Part shown: positions 25,669 through 34,030 of the stretch, in pieces
Layout: every line of letters starts with the position of its first letter
Position numbering within the stretch: position 1 is the first letter of the stretch
Assembly: GCA_963825505.1 (NCBI GenBank)
Contig: CAWGTL010000018.1
Location: forward strand, 124,001 to 188,000
DNA: 64,000 nt
Direction: 5' to 3'
Origin: JBBQSN01 sp963825505
Lineage (GTDB): Bacteria > Actinomycetota > Actinomycetes > Actinomycetales > CAWJMD01
Program-made: the position numbers and the translations under genes
Notes under the pieces: generated by a model
Database searches by the model: none
Seen by the model: the letters and a program-made list of their open reading frames with translations, nothing else
What the model was told of the DNA's origin: nothing

Positions 25669-25740
25669 GGCCGCACGGCTTGTGAAGACGTCAAGCGAAG
25701 CAGTCGAACAAGTCGTGCGGACGGCCGACAGGCCGGACGC
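25669..25740 (-). repeat. Right copy of the structured inverted repeat
   Basis: The core starts CTTGT (25679-25683) and ends ACAAG (25708-25712). Relative to the left copy, both sides of the stem changed together (C-G to T-A), which supports selection on, or common origin through, a base-paired structure. Confidence 0.6.
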
Positions 25741-25785
25741 ACTCACCACGACGGACGCGACCACGCGTCGGCGCCAGAGCAGGAG

Positions 25786-26499
25786 CTAGGCGCCGGCGAC
25801 GAACACAGGGTCGGAGGTGGGCTGCTGCGAGCCGCCCTCGGGCTCGACGGTCACCGCCATGGCCTGGCCCGCCTGGTAGCCGGAGGTGTCGGCCCAGTAG
25901 TCGCCGTCACCGGTGGCGGTGAGGGTGACCGACGGGATCGGGTCGCTGCCCTCGTCGATCATCCAGAGCTGGTAGGCCTTGCCGTCCGGGGGAGCGGGGA
26001 CCTCGGTGCCGAGCACGACGACCCGGTCGCCGGACACGACCAGGGTCGCGTGGCCCCCGGCGAAGTCGGCGTCCATCACCTGGCGGCCGGGGTCCGAGAG
26101 GACCTCGGTCATCGCCTGGTTCGCGGTCTGCGCCTCGGACAACCGGTCGCGCAGACCGACGGCGGTGACACCGGCGCCGACGGCCAGGACGAGCAGGGCC
26201 ACGGCGGCGACCGAGACGAGGCGGTACAGCCTGCCGCCGGCGCGGGGTGACGGCACCGCGACAGGTGCGGCCTGCCGGGTGCGGGCGACCTCGGCGAGCA
26301 CGGCGGCACGCAGGCCCGGCGGGGGCTCGACCGCCTCGGCCCCGCCGAGCAGCGCCGCGGTCTCGGTGAACGACCGGACCTCTGCGGCCGCCTCGGGGGA
26401 CGTGCGCAGCAGCTCGCGGACCCGGGCCGCCTCCAGGTCGTCGACCGCACCGAGCGCGTAGGCGCCGGTGAGCATGTGCGTCTCCTGCTCCTCGCTCAT
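25786..26499 (-). CDS. rskA: Anti-sigma-K factor RskA
   Basis: A 237-residue membrane anti-sigma factor. The N-terminal cytoplasmic zinc-less anti-sigma domain (about residues 1-85) begins HMLTGAYALGAVDDLEAARV. A single transmembrane segment lies about 97-118. The extracytoplasmic RskA domain shows KAYQLWMIDEGSDPIPS near 180-196. ATG 26499 overlaps the sigma factor stop by four bases. It should hold SigK at the membrane until proteolysis releases it. Confidence 0.9.
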   Translation of the reverse strand: MSEEQETHMLTGAYALGAVDDLEAARVRELLRTSPEAAAEVRSFTETAALLGGAEAVEPPPGLRAAVLAEVARTRQAAPVAVPSPRAGGRLYRLVSVAAVALLVLAVGAGVTAVGLRDRLSEAQTANQAMTEVLSDPGRQVMDADFAGGHATLVVSGDRVVVLGTEVPAPPDGKAYQLWMIDEGSDPIPSVTLTATGDGDYWADTSGYQAGQAMAVTVEPEGGSQQPTSDPVFVAGA

Positions 26500-27152
26500 G
26501 ACCCTCCTACCCCCATCTCGTCCCGGAGTCTGATCAATCCGTCCCGCAACCTGGTCTTGATGGTCCCGAGCGGGACCCCGAGCAGGTCGGACACCTCGCG
26601 GTGGGTGTACCCGCCGTAGTACGCGAGCTGCACCGCCTCGCGCTGCAGCGTGGTGAGCACCCCGAGCGCCCGGCGTACCTGCACCACGTCCATCCGGTGC
26701 TCGACCGCCTCGGACACCTGGTCGTAGTCGCGCTCGATCGAGGCCCGGCCGACGCGCAGCTCGCGGTCGGTGGACGACTGCGCCGAGCGCACCCGGTCGA
26801 TCGCGCGCCGGTGGGCGACGGTCAGCACGTAGCCCTTGACGCTGCCCTTGGCGGCGTCGAAGCGGGTGGCCTGGCGCCAGATCTCGACCATGACCTCCTG
26901 CGCGACCTCCTCGGACTGCGCGGGGTCGCGCAGGACGCGGCGGATGAGGCCGTAGACCGGCGGGGCGAGCTCGTCGTACAGCTCGGCGAAGGCGTCCTGG
27001 TCGCCGCGGGCGGTGAGCTGCATCAGCTCGACCAGCCGCTGGTCGGCGGACGGCGCCGGCTGGTCGTCCGCTGCGGCCGGGTCCGGGGCGTCCGCGGTGC
27101 GCTGGGCCGAACGGCGACGGCGCTCCGGAGGGAAGGGGACCACGACCGACAC
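26496..27152 (-). CDS. sigK: ECF RNA polymerase sigma factor, SigK-like
   Basis: A 218-residue group-4 sigma factor. Region 2 is about residues 42-110 (DAFAELYDELAPPVYGLIRRV; VAQEVMVEIWRQATRFD). Region 4 is about 155-210 (QREAVQLAYYGGYTHREVSDLLGVPLGTIKTRLRDG split over its helix-turn-helix). A long disordered N-terminus (1-35) rich in Arg, Ala and Pro precedes region 2. GTG 27152 has GAGGAGG 12 nt upstream. Coupled to rskA. Regulon unknown; the mpt70/83 target genes of mycobacterial SigK are not in this window. Confidence 0.9.
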   Translation of the reverse strand: MSVVVPFPPERRRRSAQRTADAPDPAAADDQPAPSADQRLVELMQLTARGDQDAFAELYDELAPPVYGLIRRVLRDPAQSEEVAQEVMVEIWRQATRFDAAKGSVKGYVLTVAHRRAIDRVRSAQSSTDRELRVGRASIERDYDQVSEAVEHRMDVVQVRRALGVLTTLQREAVQLAYYGGYTHREVSDLLGVPLGTIKTRLRDGLIRLRDEMGVGGS

Positions 27153-27205
27153 TGTCGCACGTCACCTCCTCGAACGCCTCGCGCGGCACGGCCGCAGGTC
27201 CGGGT

Positions 27206-27225
27206 CCCGCACCGTCCGGTGCGGG
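27206..27225. other. Hairpin upstream of sigK
   Basis: CCCGCACC-GTCC-GGTGCGGG is a perfect 8-bp stem with a 4-nt loop, 54 bp upstream of the sigK start and about 80 bp from the sbcC stop. No U-tract follows on either strand. It may be an sbcCD terminator-like structure or part of the sigK leader. Confidence 0.35.
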
Positions 27226-27305
27226 TCGTCGGTGATTCGGTGCTGACGCCCCACCGGATGGGTGGCCGTGCCCGCAGCCGCAGGAGGGTAGGGCGGAGCG
27301 GGTGG

Positions 27306-30300
27306 TCAGCCGGCCAGCTGCCGGGTCTGCACGGTCGAGCCCCGCTCGCCGCGCACGACGTGCAGCTGGGAGGGGATCCTGGCCCGCAGCTCCGGAAGGT
27401 GCGAGACCAGCCCGACGGCCCGCCCGCCCTCACGCAGCTCGTCGAGGCAGGCCATCACCATCTCCAGGGTGTCGTCGTCGAGGCTGCCGAAGCCCTCGTC
27501 GACGAACAGGGTCTCGATCGCCAGCCCGCCCGACTCGGCCTGTACGACGTCGGCCAGGCCGAGGGCGAGGGCGAGCGAGGCGAGGAAGGTCTCGCCGCCG
27601 GACAGGGTGGCGGTGGCGCGCTCCTGACCGGTCCAGTGGTCGACGACGGTGAGCCCGAGCCCGGACCGGCCGCCGCCCTTGCCGCGGGCGTCGGTGTGGC
27701 GCAGCTCGTACCGGCCCGCCGACGTGGCACGCAGCCGCACCGACGCCGCGGCGGCCACCTGCTCGAGCCGGGCCGCGAGCACGTAGGCGGACAGCCGCAT
27801 CCGCAGGGTGTTGCTCGTGGACGTGCCGAGCGCGCACGCGGCGAGGTCCTCGACGACGGCGGCCTCCTCGGCCAGCCCGCTGCTGACGGCGTCGTGCGCG
27901 GCGACCTCGGCCGCGAGCCCGTGCAGGGCCACCGCCGTGCTCTCCAGCACGGTGACCCTCGTGGTGAGGGAGGAGGCCTGGCGTGCGGCGTCGGTGGTCT
28001 CGCCGGCCAGGGCGGCGTGCCGCGCGGACGCTGCCGCCAGCGCCTCCCGCAGCGTCGCGAGGTCGGACCCCGCCGTCTCCGGGTGCTCGCGCAGGCGCTG
28101 CTCGAGGCCGGCCACCTCGCGGTCGTGCCGCGTGACGGCCTCGGCGGCCCGTGTGGAGACGTCGGGCGCGAGCAGGACCTCGTCGAGAGCCTCGAGCGAG
28201 GGCAGACCTGCTGCCCTGCAGGCCGTCTCGGCGTCCGCGCGAGCCGTCCTGGCGGAGCGCCGGGCGCCGGGCAGCTCGCGGGCCAGGTCGGCGGCGCGGT
28301 CGAGCAGGGCGAGCTCGTCGGTGAGGCGGGCGTGCCGCGCGGCGACGTCGGGATCGGTGCGCCGCGCTTCACGCAGCCGCACCTCGAGGTCGCGCACCCG
28401 GGTGCGCAGCTCGGCGAGCCGGTCGCCCAGCCACGAACGCCGGCGCTCGAGCTCGATCAGCCGCCTGGCGTGCTCGGCGTCGGTGCTCGCGAGGGCGGCG
28501 ACGCGCCGGTCGAGGTCGGCGAGGAGCGCGGCGGCCTCGTGGGCGGCTGTGACGTCGCGCTGGGCCGCGGTGACGTGCGCGGTCGCCGCGGCGGCGTCTG
28601 CACCCGCTGCCGCCTGCTCCGCCGCCCTGAGGTCGCGCACGAGCTCGTCGCGCACGCTCCGCGCGGCGAGGGCGTCGGCCGCGGCACGCTCCGCGGCGGT
28701 CAGGGCCGCCGCGACCTCGGCGGCCGGCACGGGATCGGTGGCCACCGCGGGGGCCGGGTGCTCTGCGGCACCGCACACGGGGCACGGCGCGTCGTCGACG
28801 AGCCCTCCGGCCAGCTCGGCGGCCATCCCGGCGAGGCGGCGCTCGACCAGGTCGAGGTGCCGGGTGCGGGCGCCGAGGGCGAGGTCGTCAGCCGAGCGCA
28901 CGTCGTCGTCCGCCGCCCGCGCGGCCGGGGCGAGGGCGATCACGCGGACGACGGCTGCCCGCACCGCGCGGGCTCGTTCCAGGGCGTCGCGCGCGTCGTC
29001 GGCTCGGCCTGCGGCGCGGGCCGCGACCTGCCGCTGCGCCTCGGCCTCGTCGCGTTCCCGGGCGAGGGCGAGGCGCTCGGCGGCGAGCGCCGCCACCTGT
29101 TCCTGCACCTCGGTGTGCTCCTGCTCGGCCCGTGCGAGCTCGGCCAGCCGGTCGACCTGCTCGGCCTCCGGGGCGAGCAGGGTGGCGAGGCCGCCGAGCT
29201 CGGTGCGTACGGCGTCCGCGCGTGCAGCGAGCAGCTTCGGGTCACGCGACCGCAGCGGCCCGGGCAGACCACCCAGCGCGTCGTCGAGCCGGCCGGAGGC
29301 GTCGGTGAGCGACGCCTCCGCCGCGACCCAGCGGTCGCGGTGCGGCCGGACGCCGGCGGCCGCCGCGTTCCGGGCGAGCGCCGCCCGCAGGCCCTCGACC
29401 TGAGGGGCGTCACCGTCGAGCCGCTGCCGGGCGGCAGCGAGCTCGACGAGCTCGCGCCGCGTGCGCTCGACCTCGGCCGCCTCCGCCGCGCAGGCGCGGG
29501 TCCGCTCGAGCGAGAGGTGCACCTGCTGGAGCGCCGCCCTCGCGTCGCCGAGCCGGCCGGCGGCCAGGTGGTACAGCCGCTGGGTGCCGTCGCCGTCGGC
29601 CGTCGCGCTCTCCACCTCGTCCGGGGCCTCCTCGCGCAGCGCCGCCGCGCGCTCGTCGACCCGGGCCAGCAGCTGCTCCCGTGCCGTCTGCGCCTCCCGC
29701 ACCGCGCGGACGGCCTGCGTGCGCCGCTCGGCGAGCCAGGCCTCGACGGCGGCGAAGCGGTCGGTGCCGAACAACCGCTCGAGGACGACGCGGCGCTCGT
29801 CGGGACCGGCACGCAGGAAGGTGGCGAAGTCGCCCTGGGGGAGCAGCACGACGGTGGTGAACTGCCGGGCGTCCATGCCGAGCAGCCCGGACAGCAGGTG
29901 GCCGGCCTCGTCGAGCCGCGCGGCGAGCGGCTCCCACCGCCCGTCGACCAGCTCGCGGACCCGGACCGATGCCTGTTCGGTGGTGGTGCCCGTGCCGCGC
30001 GCCTTCGGCCGCGTCCAGGCGGGGGACCGGCTCACCTCGATCCGGCGGCCGCCGACGGTGAGCTCGCACTCGACCGCGGGCGCGACGCCCGGCGCGGCGT
30101 GGTCGCTGCGCAACGTGGTGTGCCGCAACGACGAGCGTGCGCCGGGCACCACGCCGTACAGGGCGAAGCAGACGGCGTCGAGCAGGCTGGTCTTCCCTGC
30201 GCCGGTTGGCCCGTGCAGGAGGAAGAGGCCGTGCTCGGACAGGGCGTCGAGGTCGACCTCGACGCGGTCGGCGAACGGCCCGAACGCCTGGACCGCCACC

Positions 30301-30314
30301 CGGTGCAGCCTCAC
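27306..30314 (-). CDS. sbcC: Exonuclease SbcC, SMC-like ATPase
   Basis: A 1002-residue ATPase of the SbcCD (Rad50/Mre11) nuclease complex that processes hairpins and blocked double-strand ends. Walker A is LLHGPTGAGKTSLLDAV (about residues 31-47), followed by the Q-loop LPQGDFATFL. Long coiled-coil arms flank a zinc-hook CPVC near residues 511-514. The signature LSGGETFLASLALAL and Walker B ETLFVDEGFGSLD lie in the last 120 residues. GTG 30314 overlaps the sbcD stop by four bases. Confidence 0.95.
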   Translation of the reverse strand: MRLHRVAVQAFGPFADRVEVDLDALSEHGLFLLHGPTGAGKTSLLDAVCFALYGVVPGARSSLRHTTLRSDHAAPGVAPAVECELTVGGRRIEVSRSPAWTRPKARGTGTTTEQASVRVRELVDGRWEPLAARLDEAGHLLSGLLGMDARQFTTVVLLPQGDFATFLRAGPDERRVVLERLFGTDRFAAVEAWLAERRTQAVRAVREAQTAREQLLARVDERAAALREEAPDEVESATADGDGTQRLYHLAAGRLGDARAALQQVHLSLERTRACAAEAAEVERTRRELVELAAARQRLDGDAPQVEGLRAALARNAAAAGVRPHRDRWVAAEASLTDASGRLDDALGGLPGPLRSRDPKLLAARADAVRTELGGLATLLAPEAEQVDRLAELARAEQEHTEVQEQVAALAAERLALARERDEAEAQRQVAARAAGRADDARDALERARAVRAAVVRVIALAPAARAADDDVRSADDLALGARTRHLDLVERRLAGMAAELAGGLVDDAPCPVCGAAEHPAPAVATDPVPAAEVAAALTAAERAAADALAARSVRDELVRDLRAAEQAAAGADAAAATAHVTAAQRDVTAAHEAAALLADLDRRVAALASTDAEHARRLIELERRRSWLGDRLAELRTRVRDLEVRLREARRTDPDVAARHARLTDELALLDRAADLARELPGARRSARTARADAETACRAAGLPSLEALDEVLLAPDVSTRAAEAVTRHDREVAGLEQRLREHPETAGSDLATLREALAAASARHAALAGETTDAARQASSLTTRVTVLESTAVALHGLAAEVAAHDAVSSGLAEEAAVVEDLAACALGTSTSNTLRMRLSAYVLAARLEQVAAAASVRLRATSAGRYELRHTDARGKGGGRSGLGLTVVDHWTGQERATATLSGGETFLASLALALGLADVVQAESGGLAIETLFVDEGFGSLDDDTLEMVMACLDELREGGRAVGLVSHLPELRARIPSQLHVVRGERGSTVQTRQLAG

Positions 30315-31453
30315 GCGAGCACCTCGTCGCGCCGGACCTGCTCGAGCGCGGCACGCAGCAGCTCGCGCTCGTCCGGCGACGCGGGCCGGCCGCGGACGTC
30401 GGTGAGGAACGCGCAGCAGACCTCCTCGTCGTCGAGACCCGCGACCCGCTCGACGTAGCTGCCGCGGGCGGAGGACCGCCCCTCCGGCTCGAAGGTGAGG
30501 TGCACGGTGTGCGGGAACCGTGCCCGCAACCGGTCCATGGGCGCGGCCGGGCGCTCGGCGTCGGTGAGGACCACCTGGCAGAACGCGGTCTCGGCCGGCG
30601 CGTGCGCGGGGTCGGCCAGGAGGTCGTCGAGGTGCCCGCGCAGGGACGCGAGCGGACGGTGCACCGGCGCCGGCACCTGCTCCACCCGGGTGACGCCCTG
30701 CGGGCCGAGGTCGACGAGCCACGACCCCTTGCGGTGGTGCTGCTCGGAGAACGAGTAGGCGAGGGGGGAGCCGCTGTAGCGGACCGTCTCGGCGAGGCGC
30801 TGCTGGCCGTGCAGGTGGCCGAGCGCGGTGTAGGAGAAACCCTCGAACAGCGCCTGCGGCACCGCGCCGACGCCTCCCACCCGGATGTCGCGCTCGCTGT
30901 CGCTGGGGGCCCCGCCGGTGACGAAGGCGTGCGCCGCCACGACCGAGCGGGTGCGCCCCCGGCCGCGCAGGTCGGCACGGACCCGGGACAGGGCCGCGCC
31001 CAGGACCTGCTGGTGGCTGGCGCGGACCCCGAGCTCCTCGGCCGCCATCGCCGGCTCGAGGTACGGCAGCGCGTACACGGCCACCTCTCCGTGGTCGTCG
31101 GCCAGCAGCACCGGCCGGTGCAGGTCGGCGACCGCGGTGCGCAGGTGCAGGCCCGCGCGCTCGGCGCGGCGCGCCCCGAACCCGAGCCGCTGGGGTGAGT
31201 CGTGGTTGCCGCTGGACACCACGACCTGCGCGCCGGACCCGAGCAGCCGGTCGAGGGCGTCGTCGAGCAGGCGGACGGCATCGACCGGCGGCAGCGCCCG
31301 GTCGTAGACGTCCCCGGCCACGACCACCGCCTCGACGGCCTCGGACCGGACCACCTCGACCAGGTGGTCGAGGAACTGCGACTGCGCCGCGAGCAGGTCG
31401 ACACCGTGGAAGGCACGACCGAGGTGCCAGTCCGAGGTGTGCAGCAGCCGCAT
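30311..31453 (-). CDS. sbcD: Exonuclease SbcD, Mre11-like nuclease
   Basis: A 380-residue manganese-dependent nuclease subunit of SbcCD. Metallophosphatase motifs run in order: LHTSDWHLGR (about residues 4-13), VVVAGDVYDRA (about 43-53), VVSSGNHDSP (about 77-86), VAAHAFVTGG, and YTALGHLHGQQ. ATG 31453 has TACCGT at 31465-31460 on the minus strand, six bases upstream, indicating a leaderless transcript. First gene of the sbcDC pair. Confidence 0.95.
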   Translation of the reverse strand: MRLLHTSDWHLGRAFHGVDLLAAQSQFLDHLVEVVRSEAVEAVVVAGDVYDRALPPVDAVRLLDDALDRLLGSGAQVVVSSGNHDSPQRLGFGARRAERAGLHLRTAVADLHRPVLLADDHGEVAVYALPYLEPAMAAEELGVRASHQQVLGAALSRVRADLRGRGRTRSVVAAHAFVTGGAPSDSERDIRVGGVGAVPQALFEGFSYTALGHLHGQQRLAETVRYSGSPLAYSFSEQHHRKGSWLVDLGPQGVTRVEQVPAPVHRPLASLRGHLDDLLADPAHAPAETAFCQVVLTDAERPAAPMDRLRARFPHTVHLTFEPEGRSSARGSYVERVAGLDDEEVCCAFLTDVRGRPASPDERELLRAALEQVRRDEVLA

Positions 31454-31459
31454 GCCCCC

Positions 31460-31465
31460 ACGGTA
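31460..31465 (-). promoter_or_regulatory. -10 box of a leaderless sbcD promoter
   Basis: Minus-strand TACCGT ends six bases before ATG 31453; no ribosome-binding site is seen. Confidence 0.5.
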
Positions 31466-31590
31466 GGAACAGCGTCCGACATCCGGCGGGACCGTGTGCG
31501 GCGTGGCGGATGTGTGGTTGGCTCGCCGCGGACGAGGGTCCGGGTGGCCGACAGGCGGCCACCGGTGGACGACGAGCGGTGGTGGGTCGC

Positions 31591-33078
31591 GTGGGTGACG
31601 AGATCGCCGGTACGGCGTACACGCGCGAGCACCGCCAGCGCTACCGCGAGAAGGTCCAGCTCTGCCTCGACGTGTTCGAGCGGATGCTGGCCACCGGCGC
31701 CTTCGAGTCCGGCCGCGCGCTCACCGGGCTCGAGATCGAGCTCAACCTCGTGGGCGACGACTTCCGCCCGACGATGAAGAACCTCGAGGTCCTGGAGAGC
31801 ATCGCCGACGCGGACTACCAGACCGAGATCGGCGCCTACAACATCGAGCTCAACGTCCCGCCCCGGCCGTTGCCGGGGTCGTCGGCGCTCGAGCTGGAGC
31901 ACGCGCTGCGCACCACGCTGAACGCGGCGGCCGGCAAGGCGGGCGACCTCGGCGCGCAGATCGTGATGGTCGGCATCCTCCCGACGGTGATGCCCGAGCA
32001 CTTCACGGGTGCGTGGATGAGCCCGTCGGCGCGCTACTCGGCCCTGAACGACCAGATCTTCACCAGCCGCGGCGAGGACCTGTTCATCGACATCATGGGG
32101 TCCGGCTCGGCACCTGAGCGGCTCGCGGTCTACTCCGACACGATCGCCCCGGAGTCGGCCTGCACCTCGGTGCAGCTGCACCTGCAGGTGGCCCCGCAGG
32201 CGTTCGCCGCCCACTGGAACGCCGCGCAGCTGCTGCTCGCCCCCCAGGTCGCGCTGGCGGCGAACTCGCCGTTCTTCTTCGGCCGCAGGCTCTGGGACGA
32301 GACCCGGATCGAGCTGTTCCTCCAGGCCACCGACACCAGGCCCAAGGAGCTGAAGAACCAGGGTGTCCGGCCCCGGGTGTTCTTCGGCGAGCGCTGGATC
32401 ACCTCGATCTTCGACCTGTTCGAGGAGAACGTCCGCTACTTCCCGTCGCTGCTGCCCGAGCTCACCGACGAGGACCCGGTCGCCGTCCTCGAGCAGGGGC
32501 GCGCCCCGAGGCTGCAGGAGCTCCGGCTGCACAACGGCACCGTGTACCGCTGGAACCGACCGATCTACGACGTGGTGGCGGGCAGGGCCCACCTCCGGGT
32601 CGAGAACCGTGCTCTCCCAGCAGGTCCCACCGTCCTCGACATCATGGCCAACGCGGCCTTCTACTACGGCACGGTCAAGATGCTGGCCGAGCAGGAGCGC
32701 CCCATCTGGACCAAGATGGGCTTCTCCACCGCCGAGCAGAACTTCCTCGAGTGCGCGCGCCGCGGTCTCGACGCCCCCGTCTACTGGCCGGGGCTGGGCG
32801 AGGTCACGGCCGACGAGCTCGTGCTGCGCCGGCTGCTGCCCATCGCGAACGAGGGCCTCGAGGCGTGGGGGGTGGCCGCGCCGGTGCGCGACCGCTACCT
32901 CGGCGTCATCGAGGGGCGCGCGAAGACCGGCCGCAACGGTGCGTGGTGGCAGTCGACGGCCGTCGAGCGGCTGCAGGCCAAGGGGCTGGACCGGCCGACG
33001 GCGCTGGCGAAGATGCTCGAGATCTACATCGACGGCATGCACTCCAACGAGCCGGTGCACACCTGGGAGCTCCCCTAG
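31591..33078 (+). CDS. Glutamate-cysteine ligase family protein (GCS2 type, long form)
   Basis: A 495-residue ATP-grasp-like carboxylate-amine ligase. The GCS2 signature ALTGLEIELNLVGDDFRP (about residues 33-50) carries the metal-binding Glu residues. IGAYNIELNVPPRP near 77-90, SACTSVQLHLQVA near 192 and RVENRALPAGPTVLDIMAN near 340 are also family features. Actinobacteria use such enzymes for gamma-glutamyl ligation, e.g. in ergothioneine-related pathways, but the acceptor is unknown. GTG 31591 was chosen; GTG 31579 and 31582 are in frame and equally possible. Distinct from the shorter GCS2 gene at 39433. Confidence 0.82.
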   Translation: MGDEIAGTAYTREHRQRYREKVQLCLDVFERMLATGAFESGRALTGLEIELNLVGDDFRPTMKNLEVLESIADADYQTEIGAYNIELNVPPRPLPGSSALELEHALRTTLNAAAGKAGDLGAQIVMVGILPTVMPEHFTGAWMSPSARYSALNDQIFTSRGEDLFIDIMGSGSAPERLAVYSDTIAPESACTSVQLHLQVAPQAFAAHWNAAQLLLAPQVALAANSPFFFGRRLWDETRIELFLQATDTRPKELKNQGVRPRVFFGERWITSIFDLFEENVRYFPSLLPELTDEDPVAVLEQGRAPRLQELRLHNGTVYRWNRPIYDVVAGRAHLRVENRALPAGPTVLDIMANAAFYYGTVKMLAEQERPIWTKMGFSTAEQNFLECARRGLDAPVYWPGLGEVTADELVLRRLLPIANEGLEAWGVAAPVRDRYLGVIEGRAKTGRNGAWWQSTAVERLQAKGLDRPTALAKMLEIYIDGMHSNEPVHTWELP

Positions 33079-33181
33079 GGTTCCAGCACGGAGGGCACCT
33101 GACGGCGTCCTCGTGCGTTCTCCCACGTGCCCTCCCGCCGTGGTGGTGGGACGGTGGGACCACACCGACGGAAGGACGCGC

Positions 33182-33457
33182 ATGGGATTCGCCGACAAGG
33201 CCAAGCAGGCTCTCGAGGGCGCCAAGGACAAGGCGGCGCAGCTCGCCGACCAGCACGGGGACAAGGTGGACCGCGCGGTCGACAAGGCGGGCGACGTCGT
33301 CGACCGCAAGACCAAGGGCAAGTACGTGGGGCACGTCGACAAGGCGCAGTCTGCTGCCAAGGGCGCCGCCGACAAGCTGGCCGCGCAGAACCGCGGTGCC
33401 CGCACGCGGCCGGTCGACCCGGGCGACCCGGCGACGCCGGACCACCCCTCCCGCTGA
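33182..33457 (+). CDS. MT0933-like antitoxin-type small protein
   Basis: A 91-residue, very hydrophilic, Lys/Asp/Ala-rich protein resembling the MT0933 antitoxin family (PF14013; Rv0909 type). Amphipathic segments MGFADKAKQALEGAKDKA and QHGDKVDRAVDKAGDVVD are typical. GGAAGG lies seven bases before ATG 33182. In Mycobacterium such genes pair with an SRPBCC-fold toxin; no such gene is adjacent here, so it may act alone, for example in desiccation or stress. Confidence 0.75.
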   Translation: MGFADKAKQALEGAKDKAAQLADQHGDKVDRAVDKAGDVVDRKTKGKYVGHVDKAQSAAKGAADKLAAQNRGARTRPVDPGDPATPDHPSR

Positions 33458-33469
33458 GCGCGACGACGA

Positions 33470-33513
33470 GCGCGGGCTCGCGGGCGGCGGGTCAGCCGTC
33501 CGCGAGCCGCGCG
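33470..33513. terminator. Bidirectional stem-loop between convergent genes
   Basis: GCGCGGGCTCGCGG (33470-33483) can pair with CCGCGAGCCGCGC (33500-33512) around a 16-nt loop. It lies between the antitoxin-like gene and the end of the PPOX gene, whose last codons it overlaps. It lacks a U-tract, as is usual for terminators in such GC-rich genomes. Confidence 0.45.
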
Positions 33514-33959
33514 GGGAAGCCTCCCGTGGCGACCGGCCCCCACCGGATCGGGGTCACCCGGATCAGGCTCTTGCCCTGGGCGCGCATCGCGTCGCGGTAC
33601 TCGTCCCAGTCCGGGTGCTCGCCGCTGACGCTGCGGTAGTAGTCGACCAGGGGCTCGAGCGCGTCCGGGAGGTCGAGCACCTCGGCGTCGCCGTCGACCT
33701 GCACCCAGGCACCGTCGAAGTCGTCGGACAGCACCAGGACCGACGCGGTGCCGGTGCGGCGCACGTTCGAGGCCTTGGCCCGCTGGGGATAGGTCGAGAT
33801 CACGAACCGTCCCTCGGCGTCGACGCCACCGGTGACCGGCGAGGCCTGCGGGCTGCCGTCGCGTCGCTGCGTGATCAGCACGAGGTGGTGCCGTCCGCGG
33901 GCGAACCGGAGCAGCCCGTCGCGGTCGACGTCGGTGTTCGTGGCGATCGTCCTCGGCAT
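33492..33959 (-). CDS. PPOX-class F420/FMN-dependent enzyme
   Basis: A 155-residue split-barrel flavin/deazaflavin-binding protein. HHLVLITQRRDGSPQASPV (about residues 24-42), then FVISTYPQRAKASNVRRTG (about 52-70) match the PPOX-class F420-dependent group (Rv1155-like). It reduces or oxidises an unknown small molecule. ATG 33959 follows TAGGGT by six bases on the minus strand. Divergent from pyruvate carboxylase. Confidence 0.82.
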   Translation of the reverse strand: MPRTIATNTDVDRDGLLRFARGRHHLVLITQRRDGSPQASPVTGGVDAEGRFVISTYPQRAKASNVRRTGTASVLVLSDDFDGAWVQVDGDAEVLDLPDALEPLVDYYRSVSGEHPDWDEYRDAMRAQGKSLIRVTPIRWGPVATGGFPARLADG

Positions 33960-33965
33960 GCGGCG

Positions 33966-33971
33966 ACCCTA
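33966..33971 (-). promoter_or_regulatory. -10 box of the leaderless PPOX promoter
   Basis: Minus-strand TAGGGT ends six bases before ATG 33959. Confidence 0.5.
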
Positions 33972-34018
33972 CGTGCCCACGAGCCGGGACGGCGAGACCA
34001 CGTGCTGGGACGCCTCGC

Positions 34019-34024
34019 TAGGCT
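34019..34024 (+). promoter_or_regulatory. -10 box of the leaderless pyc promoter
   Basis: TAGGCT ends six bases before ATG 34031, which has no ribosome-binding site. The divergent PPOX promoter lies about 50 bp away. Confidence 0.5.
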
Positions 34025-34030
34025 CCGAGC

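Larger units (their letters stand above)
25307..25785. other. Non-coding segment built from inverted and direct repeats
   Basis: This 479-bp gap between convergent gcvP and rskA has no convincing gene. It contains a pair of about 65-70-bp inverted repeats (25346-25409 and 25669-25740). It also holds an imperfect 28-bp direct repeat around CCACCACGTCGC (25482 and 25541), an inverted repeat CCACCACG/CGTGGTGG (25482-25489, 25507-25514), and two copies of GTCCGYGGGACTCG. The composition looks like a miniature inverted-repeat or REP-type element. Confidence 0.55.

Noticed and set aside
25392..25789. Several overlapping open frames of 80-120 codons between gcvP and rskA
   Set aside because: Frames overlap on both strands, have no ribosome-binding sites or family motifs, and coincide with inverted and direct repeats; open frames are expected by chance at this GC content.
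26601..30458. A plus-strand open frame of 1285 codons
   Set aside because: It is antisense to sigK and sbcC, whose motifs are complete; long antisense frames are a GC-composition effect.
29410..33543. A minus-strand frame of 1377 codons spanning the sbcD region and antisense to the GCS2-type gene at 31591
   Set aside because: It shows no domain continuity; the true genes in other frames have intact signatures.
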